The notes below the pieces were generated by a model. The model did no database searches. It saw only the letters and a list, made by a program, of their open reading frames with translations, and was not told the DNA's origin. The position numbers and the translations under genes were made by a program. This document shows, in pieces, positions 6,358 through 12,860 of a DNA stretch of 20,798 nucleotides. The stretch comes from Candidatus Woesearchaeota archaeon (GTDB taxonomy: Archaea; Nanobdellota; Nanobdellia; SCGC-AAA011-G17; UBA489). The DNA lies in the NCBI GenBank assembly GCA_016177265.1, contig JACOVP010000052.1:1-20798 (forward strand), written 5' to 3'. How positions within the stretch are numbered: the first letter of the stretch is position 1; each line of letters begins with the position of its first letter.

Positions 6358-6879
6358 ATGGGAGAAAAGGACTTTGTTGGGGATGTCATAGAGTACAGTT
6401 TTTCTGGCATTATTCCCATCGATGACCTCTACAAAGCCATCCAGAAATGGGCTAAAACCTATGACTATAAGATCATTGAAAAAGAGCATAAAACCGTGGC
6501 TGGTACAGAAAAAAGAGAGCATGTCTTCACCTGGACTATCGACAAGAAGGTAACCGATTACATTAAGTATGATATAGACGTTGAGGTGAAAGTCAAAAAC
6601 CTCAAGGAAGTCAAAGTCAAGGAGAGAAAAAAGAAATACTACGAAGGAGATATTGAATTTAGTTTTTCAGCCTATCTCAACAAGGACTATGAAGATGCCT
6701 ATGGCAAAAACCCCCTCATCAAGTTTACCCGTGAAGTCTATGATAAGTACGTCACTGAAAGCAAGATGAAAACCTTTGAAAAAGAACTTGGTAATGAACG
6801 TGATAAACTCATCAACGAGATTAAGACCTTCTTAAACCTCCAAAAATTGACGACAGAAGACAGCAAAAAGGAAGAATAA
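6358..6879 (+). CDS. Uncharacterised protein, second of a tandem paralog pair
   Basis: This 173-aa protein is related to the preceding one. It shares the KW...Y.IIEKEH block, the KVTDYIKYD block and the second-half DYEDAYGKNPLIKFTREVYDKY region, which corresponds to DYKDTFKSEDKSKIQEFFRQIYERF in the first copy. The copies differ in charge and in the C-terminal tail (EDSKKEE here), so they have probably specialised, perhaps as a heteromer. Each copy appears to have its own promoter: GTTTTATTAAG at 6325-6335 is centred 28 bp before this ATG. No catalytic signature is evident. An assignment would need structure prediction. Confidence 0.65.
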   Translation: MGEKDFVGDVIEYSFSGIIPIDDLYKAIQKWAKTYDYKIIEKEHKTVAGTEKREHVFTWTIDKKVTDYIKYDIDVEVKVKNLKEVKVKERKKKYYEGDIEFSFSAYLNKDYEDAYGKNPLIKFTREVYDKYVTESKMKTFEKELGNERDKLINEIKTFLNLQKLTTEDSKKEE

Positions 6880-6891
6880 ATCATCCACAAA

Positions 6892-6993
6892 CTATATATA
6901 CCACCCCCATATTCTAAATCCTAAGCCCGTCATGAGAATACTCAATCGAGTACGGCAAACGCCAAGCAATGAACTTGGGAGTTAATGCCGGGC
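6892..6993 (+). ncRNA. Candidate small structured RNA with its own TATA box
   Basis: CTATATATA (6892-6900) could start transcription near 6922-6925. From there, GCCCG (6925-6929) can pair with CGGGC (6989-6993). Inside are a TACTC/GAGTA hairpin with an AATC loop (about 6939-6952) and a CCAAG/CTTGG hairpin with a 7-nt loop (about 6962-6978), giving a closed, branched fold of about 69 nt. No long ORF occupies the segment. It lacks a canonical tRNA T-loop, C/D or ACA boxes, and no U-run follows, so it is only a candidate. Alternatively it may be just the 3' UTR of the 6358 gene. Confidence 0.3.
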
Positions 6994-7092
6994 AAAATAA
7001 CCTCATATTCGCAAAACAAGGTTAAAATCAAGGCAATGTTTATATTCATCCCATGCAAAAGAGAGGAAATAGATAAAGAGGATTAAAATAGC

Positions 7093-7126
7093 CTTTACAT
7101 GAGGTAAAGAAGGTTGGGAATATAAG
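7093..7126 (+). promoter_or_regulatory. dnaG promoter with adjacent inverted repeat
   Basis: AATATAAG (7119-7126) is the likely TATA box and predicts a start near 7147. Just upstream is a perfect CTTTAC/GTAAAG inverted repeat (7093-7098 with 7104-7109), a possible operator. The word GAGGTAAAGA at 7101-7110 recurs at 7154-7163, on the other side of the TATA box. Confidence 0.45.
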
Positions 7127-7143
7127 CTTGTTCTGGTTTGCCC

Positions 7144-7203
7144 CTTGTGTTTCGAGGTAAAGAGGTCTTTATCGAAGAAAGACACAGTCGAAACAAGTGG
7201 AGG
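7144..7203 (+). promoter_or_regulatory. Structured 5' leader of dnaG with two alternative folds
   Basis: TTCGA (7151-7155) and TAAAGA (7158-7163) can pair with TCTTTA (7166-7171) and TCGAA (7172-7176), an 11-bp hairpin with a GG bulge. The same 5' segment can instead pair with a second copy downstream: CTTG..TTTCGA (7144-7155) with TCGAAACAAG (7188-7197), which abuts the GTGGAGG ribosome-binding site (7197-7203). Only one fold can form at a time. The pairings are read directly from the sequence; a switching role is inference. Confidence 0.4.
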
Positions 7204-7211
7204 CAAGTACC

Positions 7212-8567
7212 ATGGGAAAGATCAGCCCAGTCGCAGCAAAATATATGATTCACGCCCAGATCCAGATTGAGGGCGTCGTTGATCGTCCAGATGTCATTGG
7301 TTCAGTCTTTGGTCAAACTGAAGGGCTCCTAGGATCGGATTTAGAATTACGAGAATTACAGCGTTCAGGAAGAATTGGTCGTATTGAAGTAGATCTCGAT
7401 ACCAAAACAGGAAAATCTATCGGTCATATCATTATTCCTTCTTCTTTGGACAAAACAGAAACTGCTTTAATAGCAGCAGCTCTAGAAACAATCCAGCGCA
7501 TTGGCCCTTGTAATGCCCGTGTCAAAGTGGAAAAAGTAGAAGACGTCCGTACTTCCAAACGTGCACAAGTCATTGAACGGGCAAAAGCCCTCCTAAGCCA
7601 ATTAACCCACTCTACCCTGCCAGACTCCAAAGATATCCGTGAAGAAGTCGAACACGCAGTCAAGACCATGGGTATTGTGGAATATGGTCCGGACCGTCTG
7701 CCAGCAGGCCCAGCCATTGATGAATCTGAAGAGATCATTGTTGTGGAAGGCCGTGCGGATGTGTTAACCTTATTAAAGAGTGATTTTAAAAACTGCATCG
7801 CTCTCAATGGCACATCAGTCCCAAAAACCATCGCAGATCTGTGCAGAAAGAAAATAGTGACCGTCTTCGTTGATGGCGACCGTGGTGGTGATCTAATCAT
7901 CAAAGAATTAAGCCTGGTCACAGAAATTGACTTTGTCACTAAGGCCCCTGATGGAAAAGAAGTGGAAGAACTAACCAAGAAGGAAATTCATAAGGCGTTA
8001 CGCTCTCGCGTTGCTATCGAACAGGTCAAGATGGAGCTCAATGGCAACAGAATAGCAGACTCAAAACTTGATCTCAACCGGGATCGTCCTGTTCGTGAAG
8101 GTGAACGACCGCGTTTTGAGGATCGTCGCCCGCAACAGCAAGAACGCCGTGACTTCAACAGACGTGAACAACGAGGTCCAAGAGAAGATCGTCGTGAAGG
8201 TCCGCGCATGGAACGTGGTCGTGGGGAACGCGAAGAAAGAATTCCTCGACGTCCAGGACCAAGCCGCTTAGAGAAGAAAGACGCAGAAAACTTTAAGAAG
8301 ATGCTTGATGATTTAGTCGGTACACGTGGCGCCTATATTGTTGATGAAAATGCCAACATTCTAGGAAAAGTGCCTACCAGCGAACTGACAACAACGATGG
8401 AATCACTCACAGGGAGTATTTACGCTGTCGTCATGGATGGGGCAATCACACCAGATATTGCAAACAGTGCGCAAGAGGCGCAAGTAAAATTCCTTGTTGC
8501 TAACGAGACGCAAGTACGACCAGTGAATGCGCGTCTGCATATTGTAACAGGAAAAGATCTCCAATAA
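7212..8567 (+). CDS. dnaG: Archaeal DnaG primase/exosome-associated protein
   Basis: The 451-aa protein matches archaeal DnaG, which carries a Toprim domain and in studied archaea is a stable partner of the RNA exosome as well as a primase candidate. The N-terminal domain (1-160) has the conserved MGKISPVAAKYMIHA and RPDVIGSVFGQTEGLLG motifs. The Toprim domain (about 172-265) carries the catalytic Glu in VVEGRADV (E179) and the metal-binding DGDRGGD (221-227). Residues 290-352 are a strongly Arg/Gly/Glu-rich, presumably disordered insert, followed by the conserved C-terminal domain (TRGAYIVDENANILG onward). The ATG at 7212 is chosen over the GTG at 7197 because that GTG is part of the GTGGAGG ribosome-binding site. 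The next gene follows after 23 bp. Confidence 0.95.
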   Translation: MGKISPVAAKYMIHAQIQIEGVVDRPDVIGSVFGQTEGLLGSDLELRELQRSGRIGRIEVDLDTKTGKSIGHIIIPSSLDKTETALIAAALETIQRIGPCNARVKVEKVEDVRTSKRAQVIERAKALLSQLTHSTLPDSKDIREEVEHAVKTMGIVEYGPDRLPAGPAIDESEEIIVVEGRADVLTLLKSDFKNCIALNGTSVPKTIADLCRKKIVTVFVDGDRGGDLIIKELSLVTEIDFVTKAPDGKEVEELTKKEIHKALRSRVAIEQVKMELNGNRIADSKLDLNRDRPVREGERPRFEDRRPQQQERRDFNRREQRGPREDRREGPRMERGRGEREERIPRRPGPSRLEKKDAENFKKMLDDLVGTRGAYIVDENANILGKVPTSELTTTMESLTGSIYAVVMDGAITPDIANSAQEAQVKFLVANETQVRPVNARLHIVTGKDLQ

Positions 8568-8590
8568 AGAAAGAAACAAAGAGGTGAGCC

Positions 8591-9088
8591 ATGGAGTATA
8601 CTCCGCAAAGGTGGAGTTTTCTTGCCAAGGTCGCTGTAATTGGTGGTATCTTGCTGGCATTATTTGTTTTTGGATATTACACAGGCTACTTCAGAAAAGA
8701 TTGCGGTCAGGATAAAAATTGTTTTCAAGAAAAAGTGAAAGACTGCAAGCCTGCGCAAGTCGCTGTTCTAAGAAACAATAACGCGTATCTCTACTGGGTC
8801 GGCAACCAACTAGGAAAATTCTGTGAAATAAATATAAAGGCGCTCCGCATTGATGCAGGTGCTCCCCCTGAATTCAAAGCCTTGGAAGGGAAAGAAATGT
8901 CCTGTGACATTCCAAAGACAGAGCTGCAAAAAATGGATATAGACTCCTTTGACAACCTGCTAACTTATTGTCACGGTCCATTGAAAGAGGGTTTGTACGA
9001 GGTCATCATTCAGCGTATGTATACCCTAGTCGTCAGTCAGTTAGGTGATATTATTAAAGAAGCGCAAAAAGTCTTGAAAGAAGTCTAA
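8591..9088 (+). CDS. Membrane-anchored Cys-containing protein of unknown function
   Basis: The 165-aa product has one N-terminal membrane segment (about 14-33, VAVIGGILLALFVFGYYTGYF). Most of the protein is probably outside the membrane, with six Cys (C38, C44, C52 and three later) that could form disulfides in a KDCGQDKNCF...DCKPAQV arrangement. The C-terminal half is helical. A good ribosome-binding site (GAGGTG, 5 bases from the ATG) and the 23-bp gap to dnaG suggest co-transcription. I know of no named family. Linkage to dnaG does not by itself indicate a nucleic-acid role. Confidence 0.65.
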   Translation: MEYTPQRWSFLAKVAVIGGILLALFVFGYYTGYFRKDCGQDKNCFQEKVKDCKPAQVAVLRNNNAYLYWVGNQLGKFCEINIKALRIDAGAPPEFKALEGKEMSCDIPKTELQKMDIDSFDNLLTYCHGPLKEGLYEVIIQRMYTLVVSQLGDIIKEAQKVLKEV

Positions 9089-9138
9089 AAAAACAGGCTA
9101 ATTTTTACCAGCAGAGAGGAATAACTTTTCACAAGAAG

Positions 9139-9147
9139 ATATATATA
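9139..9147 (+). promoter_or_regulatory. TATA box of the 9166 gene
   Basis: ATATATATA is centred 23 bp upstream of ATG 9166, consistent with leaderless transcription. Confidence 0.5.
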
Positions 9148-9165
9148 GAAGTACAACAGAGAAAA

Positions 9166-9903
9166 ATGTGGGGGTTGGGAACGACGACAATCCAACAATT
9201 ATCACCACAGCAGCACTCCAGGCTTGAAAGATTGTGCGATGAACTGACACAGACACAAATCCCCTTATGGCTTCTAAAAGAAAGATTTGAGAGCACGTGT
9301 AATGGAAGATTCCATGATATCGCAAACATTGGCGGAAAAGCAGGTGAGCTACATACACTACTTGCTATTGAAGAAACGGCGGAAAAATATGGGTGGATAA
9401 GAATTTATATGCTTGAGGGGAAAAAAAGGCTAGGACCATACACGTATCGTCCAGGAAAGGTCATACCAACAAATATAGTGCTAAGAAAAGATGGTAGATT
9501 TGAACCTGTAAATGAGATAGACCTCCTTATTTTCATGGAGAATCTTCCCGTCATCATAGAAACGCACTTAAGTCAGTATAAGGGAGGATCAAGTAAACGT
9601 ACCGTTGCAACAATGGTAAGACCAGAAGAAGTTCGGTATAAAAAGGATGCAATAAGAAGATTAGTACGAAGTGAACCAGCAATAGTATATGTTATCCCCA
9701 GAGACCAGAGAGGTAGATTGGGTACACAAGAATCACGATTATATCAATATTGGCATGCTGGCAACCATCTCGCTTTTTTTCCTTATGAAAGAGAAGAATG
9801 GACAAGCATAGCAAAAGAATTATTTTTAACCGAGAGACCATCTCTAGTAAGAAAAGTGACAGACGCGCCAGAGAATGGACACCAACCACAATCATCAGTT
9901 TGA
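9166..9903 (+). CDS. Hypothetical protein with possible PD-(D/E)XK-nuclease-like core
   Basis: The 245-aa protein has no membrane segments. A leading helical region contains Glu61 (GGKAGELHTLLAIEE). After a RFEPV turn, the strand NEIDLLIFMENLPVIIETHLSQYK resembles the beta-hairpin core of PD-(D/E)XK enzymes: D119 would be the metal-binding Asp and E132-T-H134 would stand where E-x-K is usual, with Lys replaced by His. A later PAIVYVIPRDQ strand fits the next beta strand of that fold. This is a pattern reading, not a confirmed homology. The gene is probably leaderless. Its stop codon (9901-9903) lies inside the 3' end of the SRP RNA gene transcribed from the other strand. Confidence 0.6.
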   Translation: MWGLGTTTIQQLSPQQHSRLERLCDELTQTQIPLWLLKERFESTCNGRFHDIANIGGKAGELHTLLAIEETAEKYGWIRIYMLEGKKRLGPYTYRPGKVIPTNIVLRKDGRFEPVNEIDLLIFMENLPVIIETHLSQYKGGSSKRTVATMVRPEEVRYKKDAIRRLVRSEPAIVYVIPRDQRGRLGTQESRLYQYWHAGNHLAFFPYEREEWTSIAKELFLTERPSLVRKVTDAPENGHQPQSSV

Positions 9904-10134
9904 CCCTGAACGTTCCTCCCCTTCGCTACCCTGAAAGCGCCAGATGCTATGATGAGTGCTGCTGTATTCCTACCCTGACACGGTTCTCATAACACCCAAC
10001 CAATCAGGACAAAGGATCGTCGTACAGTCCAGGACTGACAACCATGACTGCTGCCGCTTCCCCAGCTTCGGCCCCACCTGAAGTTCGCTTGTGGTGACAG
10101 CGTGGAACTAGCACGCCAGCCTAGTCCGTCAAAA
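9898..10134 (-). ncRNA. Archaeal SRP (7S) RNA
   Basis: Read on the minus strand, the apical hairpin of helix 8 is unmistakable: GUCAGG, then a GUA/UAC stem closed by a GGAA tetraloop, then AGCAGC (9958-9979), the SRP54-binding domain. Other SRP features are GGGGCCGAAGC (10065-10075) and, in the Alu domain, a helix-3 hairpin GCGUG/CACGC (10112-10116 with 10100-10104) followed by UGUCACC (10093-10099), matching the UGUAA-type motif. The ends pair as helix 1: UUUGAC (10133-10128) with GUCAAA (9904-9899). At about 237 nt it is shorter than the usual roughly 300-nt archaeal RNA. The exact ends are inferred from helix 1 and the TATA box. Confidence 0.85.
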
Positions 10135-10152
10135 CCATAAGGATAGGGGTTC

Positions 10153-10160
10153 TTTTAAAG
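10153..10160 (-). promoter_or_regulatory. TATA box of the SRP RNA gene
   Basis: CTTTAAAA on the minus strand is centred about 22-25 bp before the predicted 5' end of the SRP RNA (about 10132-10134). Confidence 0.55.
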
Positions 10161-10183
10161 GTTTCCTAAAGAATTATGCATGC

Positions 10184-10244
10184 TGGTAACAGATGAGTAA
10201 TAGCATTGGTAACATATGTAACAGGATACCATAAAGTTTATATA
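10184..10244 (+). promoter_or_regulatory. Promoter and candidate operator of the HTH-NTase/HEPN pair
   Basis: TTTATATA (10237-10244) is centred 28 bp before ATG 10269. Upstream, TGGTAACA occurs at 10184-10191 and 10207-10214, and a related TGTAACA at 10217-10223. An ACATATGT palindrome (10212-10219) joins the last two. These could bind the HTH domain of the first product for autoregulation (inference). Confidence 0.4.
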
Positions 10245-10268
10245 CTAAGAGTACATAATCATGTACTG

Positions 10269-10874
10269 ATGGTACTAACAAGAAATGAGAAACAATTGCT
10301 CTCCTATTTGTGGAGGAATTACGCAGAACGATTAAGTATAAATGAACTTGCAAAACGAATAGATATTACCCCGAAGGGTGCCTACAAGATTTTGCAGAAA
10401 TTTGAGAAAGAAGGTCTGGTGATCAAAGAAAAGATTGCCAATGCCACTATTCACCACCTGAATTTTGACAACTCTAAGACAGAAGATGTGGTTAAGTATG
10501 CCTTAAAAAGTGAGCAAGCGCCTAATTCCTACGTTAAAGTAATCGAAAAGGACCTGCAGCTAATAAAAAAAGCAGCCAAAGCAGCAATCGTATTCGGAAG
10601 CGTGCTTACGAAAGGTCTTAAAGCCAATGACCTTGATTTACTTGCCCTCATAGATAAAAAAAAATTTCCAGAACTCAAAGCAAAAATTAAAGAGTTTGAA
10701 AGCATAAGTCCTAAAAAGATTCATCTTGTTGTTCAAACAGAACAAGACTTCAAGAAAAATCTTCGTAAGAGAGATCCAATAATCCGAGAAATACTGCGAA
10801 GAGGGTATATCCTGTGGGGGTATGATTTACTCTACAAATTAAGCGAAAATGATGCAAACCGAAAAGAAAATTGA
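10269..10874 (+). CDS. Winged-HTH protein fused to a MNT-type nucleotidyltransferase
   Basis: The start at ATG 10269 is fixed by a TATA box 28 bp upstream; in-frame upstream codons lie in the promoter. The 201-aa product has an N-terminal winged helix-turn-helix (about 1-65, RLSINELAKRIDITPKGAYK) and a C-terminal minimal nucleotidyltransferase domain with GS at 110-111 and DLD at 121-123 (GSX9DXD, close to the MNT GSX10DXD signature). The third acidic position is not obvious: the expected strand reads KKIHLVVQ. In MntA-HepT modules the MNT protein is the antitoxin, AMPylating a Tyr of the HEPN toxin. Here the fused HTH could add autorepression. The 3' end overlaps the HEPN gene by 26 bp. Confidence 0.8.
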   Translation: MVLTRNEKQLLSYLWRNYAERLSINELAKRIDITPKGAYKILQKFEKEGLVIKEKIANATIHHLNFDNSKTEDVVKYALKSEQAPNSYVKVIEKDLQLIKKAAKAAIVFGSVLTKGLKANDLDLLALIDKKKFPELKAKIKEFESISPKKIHLVVQTEQDFKKNLRKRDPIIREILRRGYILWGYDLLYKLSENDANRKEN

Positions 10875-11358
10875 ATGGTGCTTTAGAAAAGCAGAAAAAG
10901 AAGGCAAGAAGCATAAAGGTCTAAGGAAAGTAGAGCCAAATGAGGAAAAAGTTCAGGAACATTTAGAAAAAGCCAGAAGAAATCTTAAACTCATTGACCG
11001 TTTAATAGAAATCAAGTATGCAGATTGGGCTATCAGTGCTATCTTTTACAGTATGTATCATTGTTTATTAGCAGTGCTGTGGAAACATGGTTATGAAAGC
11101 AGAAATCAAGCATGCACTTTTGCTGTAATGGAAAAACTCATTACTGATAAGAAAATTGCTATTACCCTTGATAAACTTCAGAGTATTCAGGAAAGCAATA
11201 ATGAACATGATGAAACTGTTGTTGATATGCGGGAATATTACCAATATGGAACAGAAACAGAAGTAGACCAAGAAAAATTAGCGCAGTTACAACAACAGGC
11301 TAAAGAATTTGTGGTAAAAGTAAGTACCTTGTTGGAAGCAAAACAGAGGGAAGAATAG
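10849..11358 (+). CDS. HEPN-domain protein paired with the nucleotidyltransferase
   Basis: The product is 169 aa (168 from the second ATG at 10852). The central helices carry the HEPN pattern of a long helix (EHLEKARRNLKLIDRLIEIKYADWAIS) followed by an IFYSMYHCLLAVLWKHGYESRN segment, typical of HEPN proteins encoded next to MNT nucleotidyltransferases. The expected RX4-6H RNase motif is not intact: the corresponding site reads REYYQYG (R127), with Tyr where His is expected but three Tyr available. It may therefore be an inactive or regulatory HEPN, or use a different residue. The 26-bp overlap with the upstream gene indicates a coupled two-gene module resembling a toxin-antitoxin pair. Confidence 0.75.
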   Translation: MMQTEKKIEWCFRKAEKEGKKHKGLRKVEPNEEKVQEHLEKARRNLKLIDRLIEIKYADWAISAIFYSMYHCLLAVLWKHGYESRNQACTFAVMEKLITDKKIAITLDKLQSIQESNNEHDETVVDMREYYQYGTETEVDQEKLAQLQQQAKEFVVKVSTLLEAKQREE

Positions 11359-11402
11359 AAATCATAAATCTTTCTATTTGGCATTAAAATTCTGTTATTT
11401 AT

Positions 11403-11414
11403 GGAAAAAATATA
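11403..11414 (-). terminator. U-rich terminator after sppA
   Basis: In the 100-bp spacer between convergent genes, the minus strand reads TATATTTTTTCC about 45 nt after the sppA stop. The spacer is AT-rich in both directions, so it may terminate both transcripts. Confidence 0.4.
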
Positions 11415-11458
11415 CTAAATATCTAATTTAAAATGCACAGAGTATTGCTCCGGACTTC

Positions 11459-12364
11459 TTACTCCAGTCTAAATGGCTTCTGCCGTTCCTCAAGACTAAT
11501 CATCTGCAACGACTTTCCTATCCCCAATCCTATGTTATAAAACGAAAATGCACTCAACTTGCCTAATAAATCCCCTAGATAATGTCGTTCCTTAAACTCA
11601 ACTTCCTCTGCTTCTTCTACGCCTGCTAGTTCCTTAGTTTTGTTCAATGCAAGTTCTCGTGATCCAGTTGCATCCAGTAATCCTAATTCTTGTGCTTCAC
11701 TGCCTAAATAGTAAATTCCTGTTGCTAAATTCTTAACTTGTTGTTCACTTAAGTTTCTATTCTTCGCCACATCCTGGACAAAAACTGCATGAATCTTCTC
11801 CATCTTACTCAATAAAATTTGTCTTTCTTCCTCTGTCATCTTCCTAAATGGACTCCCAACATCTTTATATTTCCCCGTCTTCAATCCTTCATAGGTAACT
11901 CCGTATTCTTCCATCAATCCAGAGAATTCCAAGAATTGGGAAACAACACCGATGCTTCCAGTTAAAGAAAGTTCATCTGCAATAATATAATCACTTGCAC
12001 TTGCTACCCAATACGCACCACTTGTTCCAATCTCACGAATATAAGCTACAATAGGTTTCTTCGTATTTTTTACTGCCTCAACAACCTCCTTGCTTGCAAC
12101 AACCGTACCCCCAGGACTATTGATCTCTAGAAGAATGCCCTTAATGTTATCATTCTTATCAGCTTCTTTGAGAAAGTTAACCAGCGTCTTGGACAAAACA
12201 GTGCTCTTACCAACCAAACTAGTCATATCGCTGCTCACCATAGTCCCTTCTATGGGAATGACTGCTATCTTATCTCCCAAATCTGTTGCAACAAAAGAAG
12301 AAAGTGCATAGCTAATAACCCACAAAACGACAAGAGTCATGATAATGCTAGAAAATTTACCCAT
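11459..12364 (-). CDS. sppA: Signal peptide peptidase SppA, S49 family
   Basis: This is a membrane-bound serine protease that degrades cleaved signal peptides and membrane fragments. The 301-aa protein has one N-terminal membrane anchor (about 6-25). It then has the S49 core: IAVIPIEGTM, ILLEINSPGG (oxyanion region), the nucleophile S115 in GTSGAYWVAS, the SLTGSIGVV strand, and the Lys dyad partner in GKYKDVGSPFR (K167 by comparison with Bacillus-type SppA). The length fits the short, single-domain SppA form that assembles as an oligomer. The start overlaps the end of the RDD gene by 8 bp, so the two are co-transcribed. The pairing suggests a membrane-quality-control role (inference). Confidence 0.92.
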   Translation of the reverse strand: MGKFSSIIMTLVVLWVISYALSSFVATDLGDKIAVIPIEGTMVSSDMTSLVGKSTVLSKTLVNFLKEADKNDNIKGILLEINSPGGTVVASKEVVEAVKNTKKPIVAYIREIGTSGAYWVASASDYIIADELSLTGSIGVVSQFLEFSGLMEEYGVTYEGLKTGKYKDVGSPFRKMTEEERQILLSKMEKIHAVFVQDVAKNRNLSEQQVKNLATGIYYLGSEAQELGLLDATGSRELALNKTKELAGVEEAEEVEFKERHYLGDLLGKLSAFSFYNIGLGIGKSLQMISLEERQKPFRLE

Positions 12365-12821
12365 AATGCATCATCACTTCCGTTCCAGCTATCGTTTCTG
12401 AATAGCGTTGGTGGGTATGCTTAAAAAACAAGTACAAACTGTCTAATAAGAGTAAGGGTGTTGAGAGTTTTGCAATATTTCTCAGTAAACATTGCTTATA
12501 CGTTAATGTTTTTTGTTTACCTACAACATATATCCCTAAAAGAAATTTACCTAATGTTTGCTGATACTTGTATTCCAAGATGCTCCAATATGCCAAGGAA
12601 AAAAGAAGAGTTATGACAAGAGTGAGTGAAACCTGCCAAGCTATGCCTGGGTGAGAGGCAAAATAATCGTAAAAGGCAGAAAATGAAGTAAGTTGTGTAT
12701 CCCAAGAAGGCTGTAAGGGCATGAGAATGAGAGTTAAAACAACTGCATCAATCACATAGGCAATTATCCTTCTCCAGAGTGGAGCAGGAACTTCTTTGCG
12801 AAGCAATCTTTTTATATCCAT
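12357..12821 (-). CDS. RDD-family integral membrane protein
   Basis: The 154-aa protein has three predicted hydrophobic stretches (about 20-36, 62-83 and 118-130). The RDD-family signatures are present: PLWRRIIAYVIDAVVL (Arg and Asp in the first helix), a QTLGKFLLGIYVV segment and a C-terminal HQRYSETIAGTEVM. Known RDD proteins are small membrane proteins of largely unknown role, some proposed as transporters. A TATA element (TTTAAATA, 12843-12850, minus) centred 26 bp from ATG 12821 predicts a leaderless transcript covering RDD and sppA. Confidence 0.85.
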   Translation of the reverse strand: MDIKRLLRKEVPAPLWRRIIAYVIDAVVLTLILMPLQPSWDTQLTSFSAFYDYFASHPGIAWQVSLTLVITLLFSLAYWSILEYKYQQTLGKFLLGIYVVGKQKTLTYKQCLLRNIAKLSTPLLLLDSLYLFFKHTHQRYSETIAGTEVMMHYG

Positions 12822-12830
12822 AATCTAAAG

Positions 12831-12850
12831 AATAAAAGTAGGTATTTAAA
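12831..12850. promoter_or_regulatory. Interleaved divergent promoters for elp3 and the RDD-sppA operon
   Basis: AATAAAAG (12831-12838, plus) is 26 bp before ATG 12861 of elp3. TTTAAATA (12843-12850, minus) is 26 bp before ATG 12821 of the RDD gene. The two boxes cross over within a 39-bp spacer, so each gene's TATA box is nearer the other gene's start codon. Confidence 0.5.
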
Positions 12851-12860
12851 GGTATTGACC

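Noticed and set aside
6925..6993. A tRNA gene in the structured segment before dnaG
   Set aside because: The ends pair and there are hairpins, but no canonical T-loop (TTCRA) or D-arm/anticodon arrangement can be fitted on either strand.
6925..6993. A C/D or H/ACA guide RNA
   Set aside because: No RTGATGA/CTGA box pair and no ACA at the proper distance from a stem were found.
7424..7978. Minus-strand ORF of 184 codons inside dnaG
   Set aside because: It lies wholly within the conserved DnaG coding sequence and has no promoter or recognisable protein pattern.
9798..9992. Plus-strand ORF overlapping the end of the 9166 gene and the SRP RNA
   Set aside because: It is explained by the other reading frame of the 9166 gene and the SRP RNA sequence, and has no start signals.
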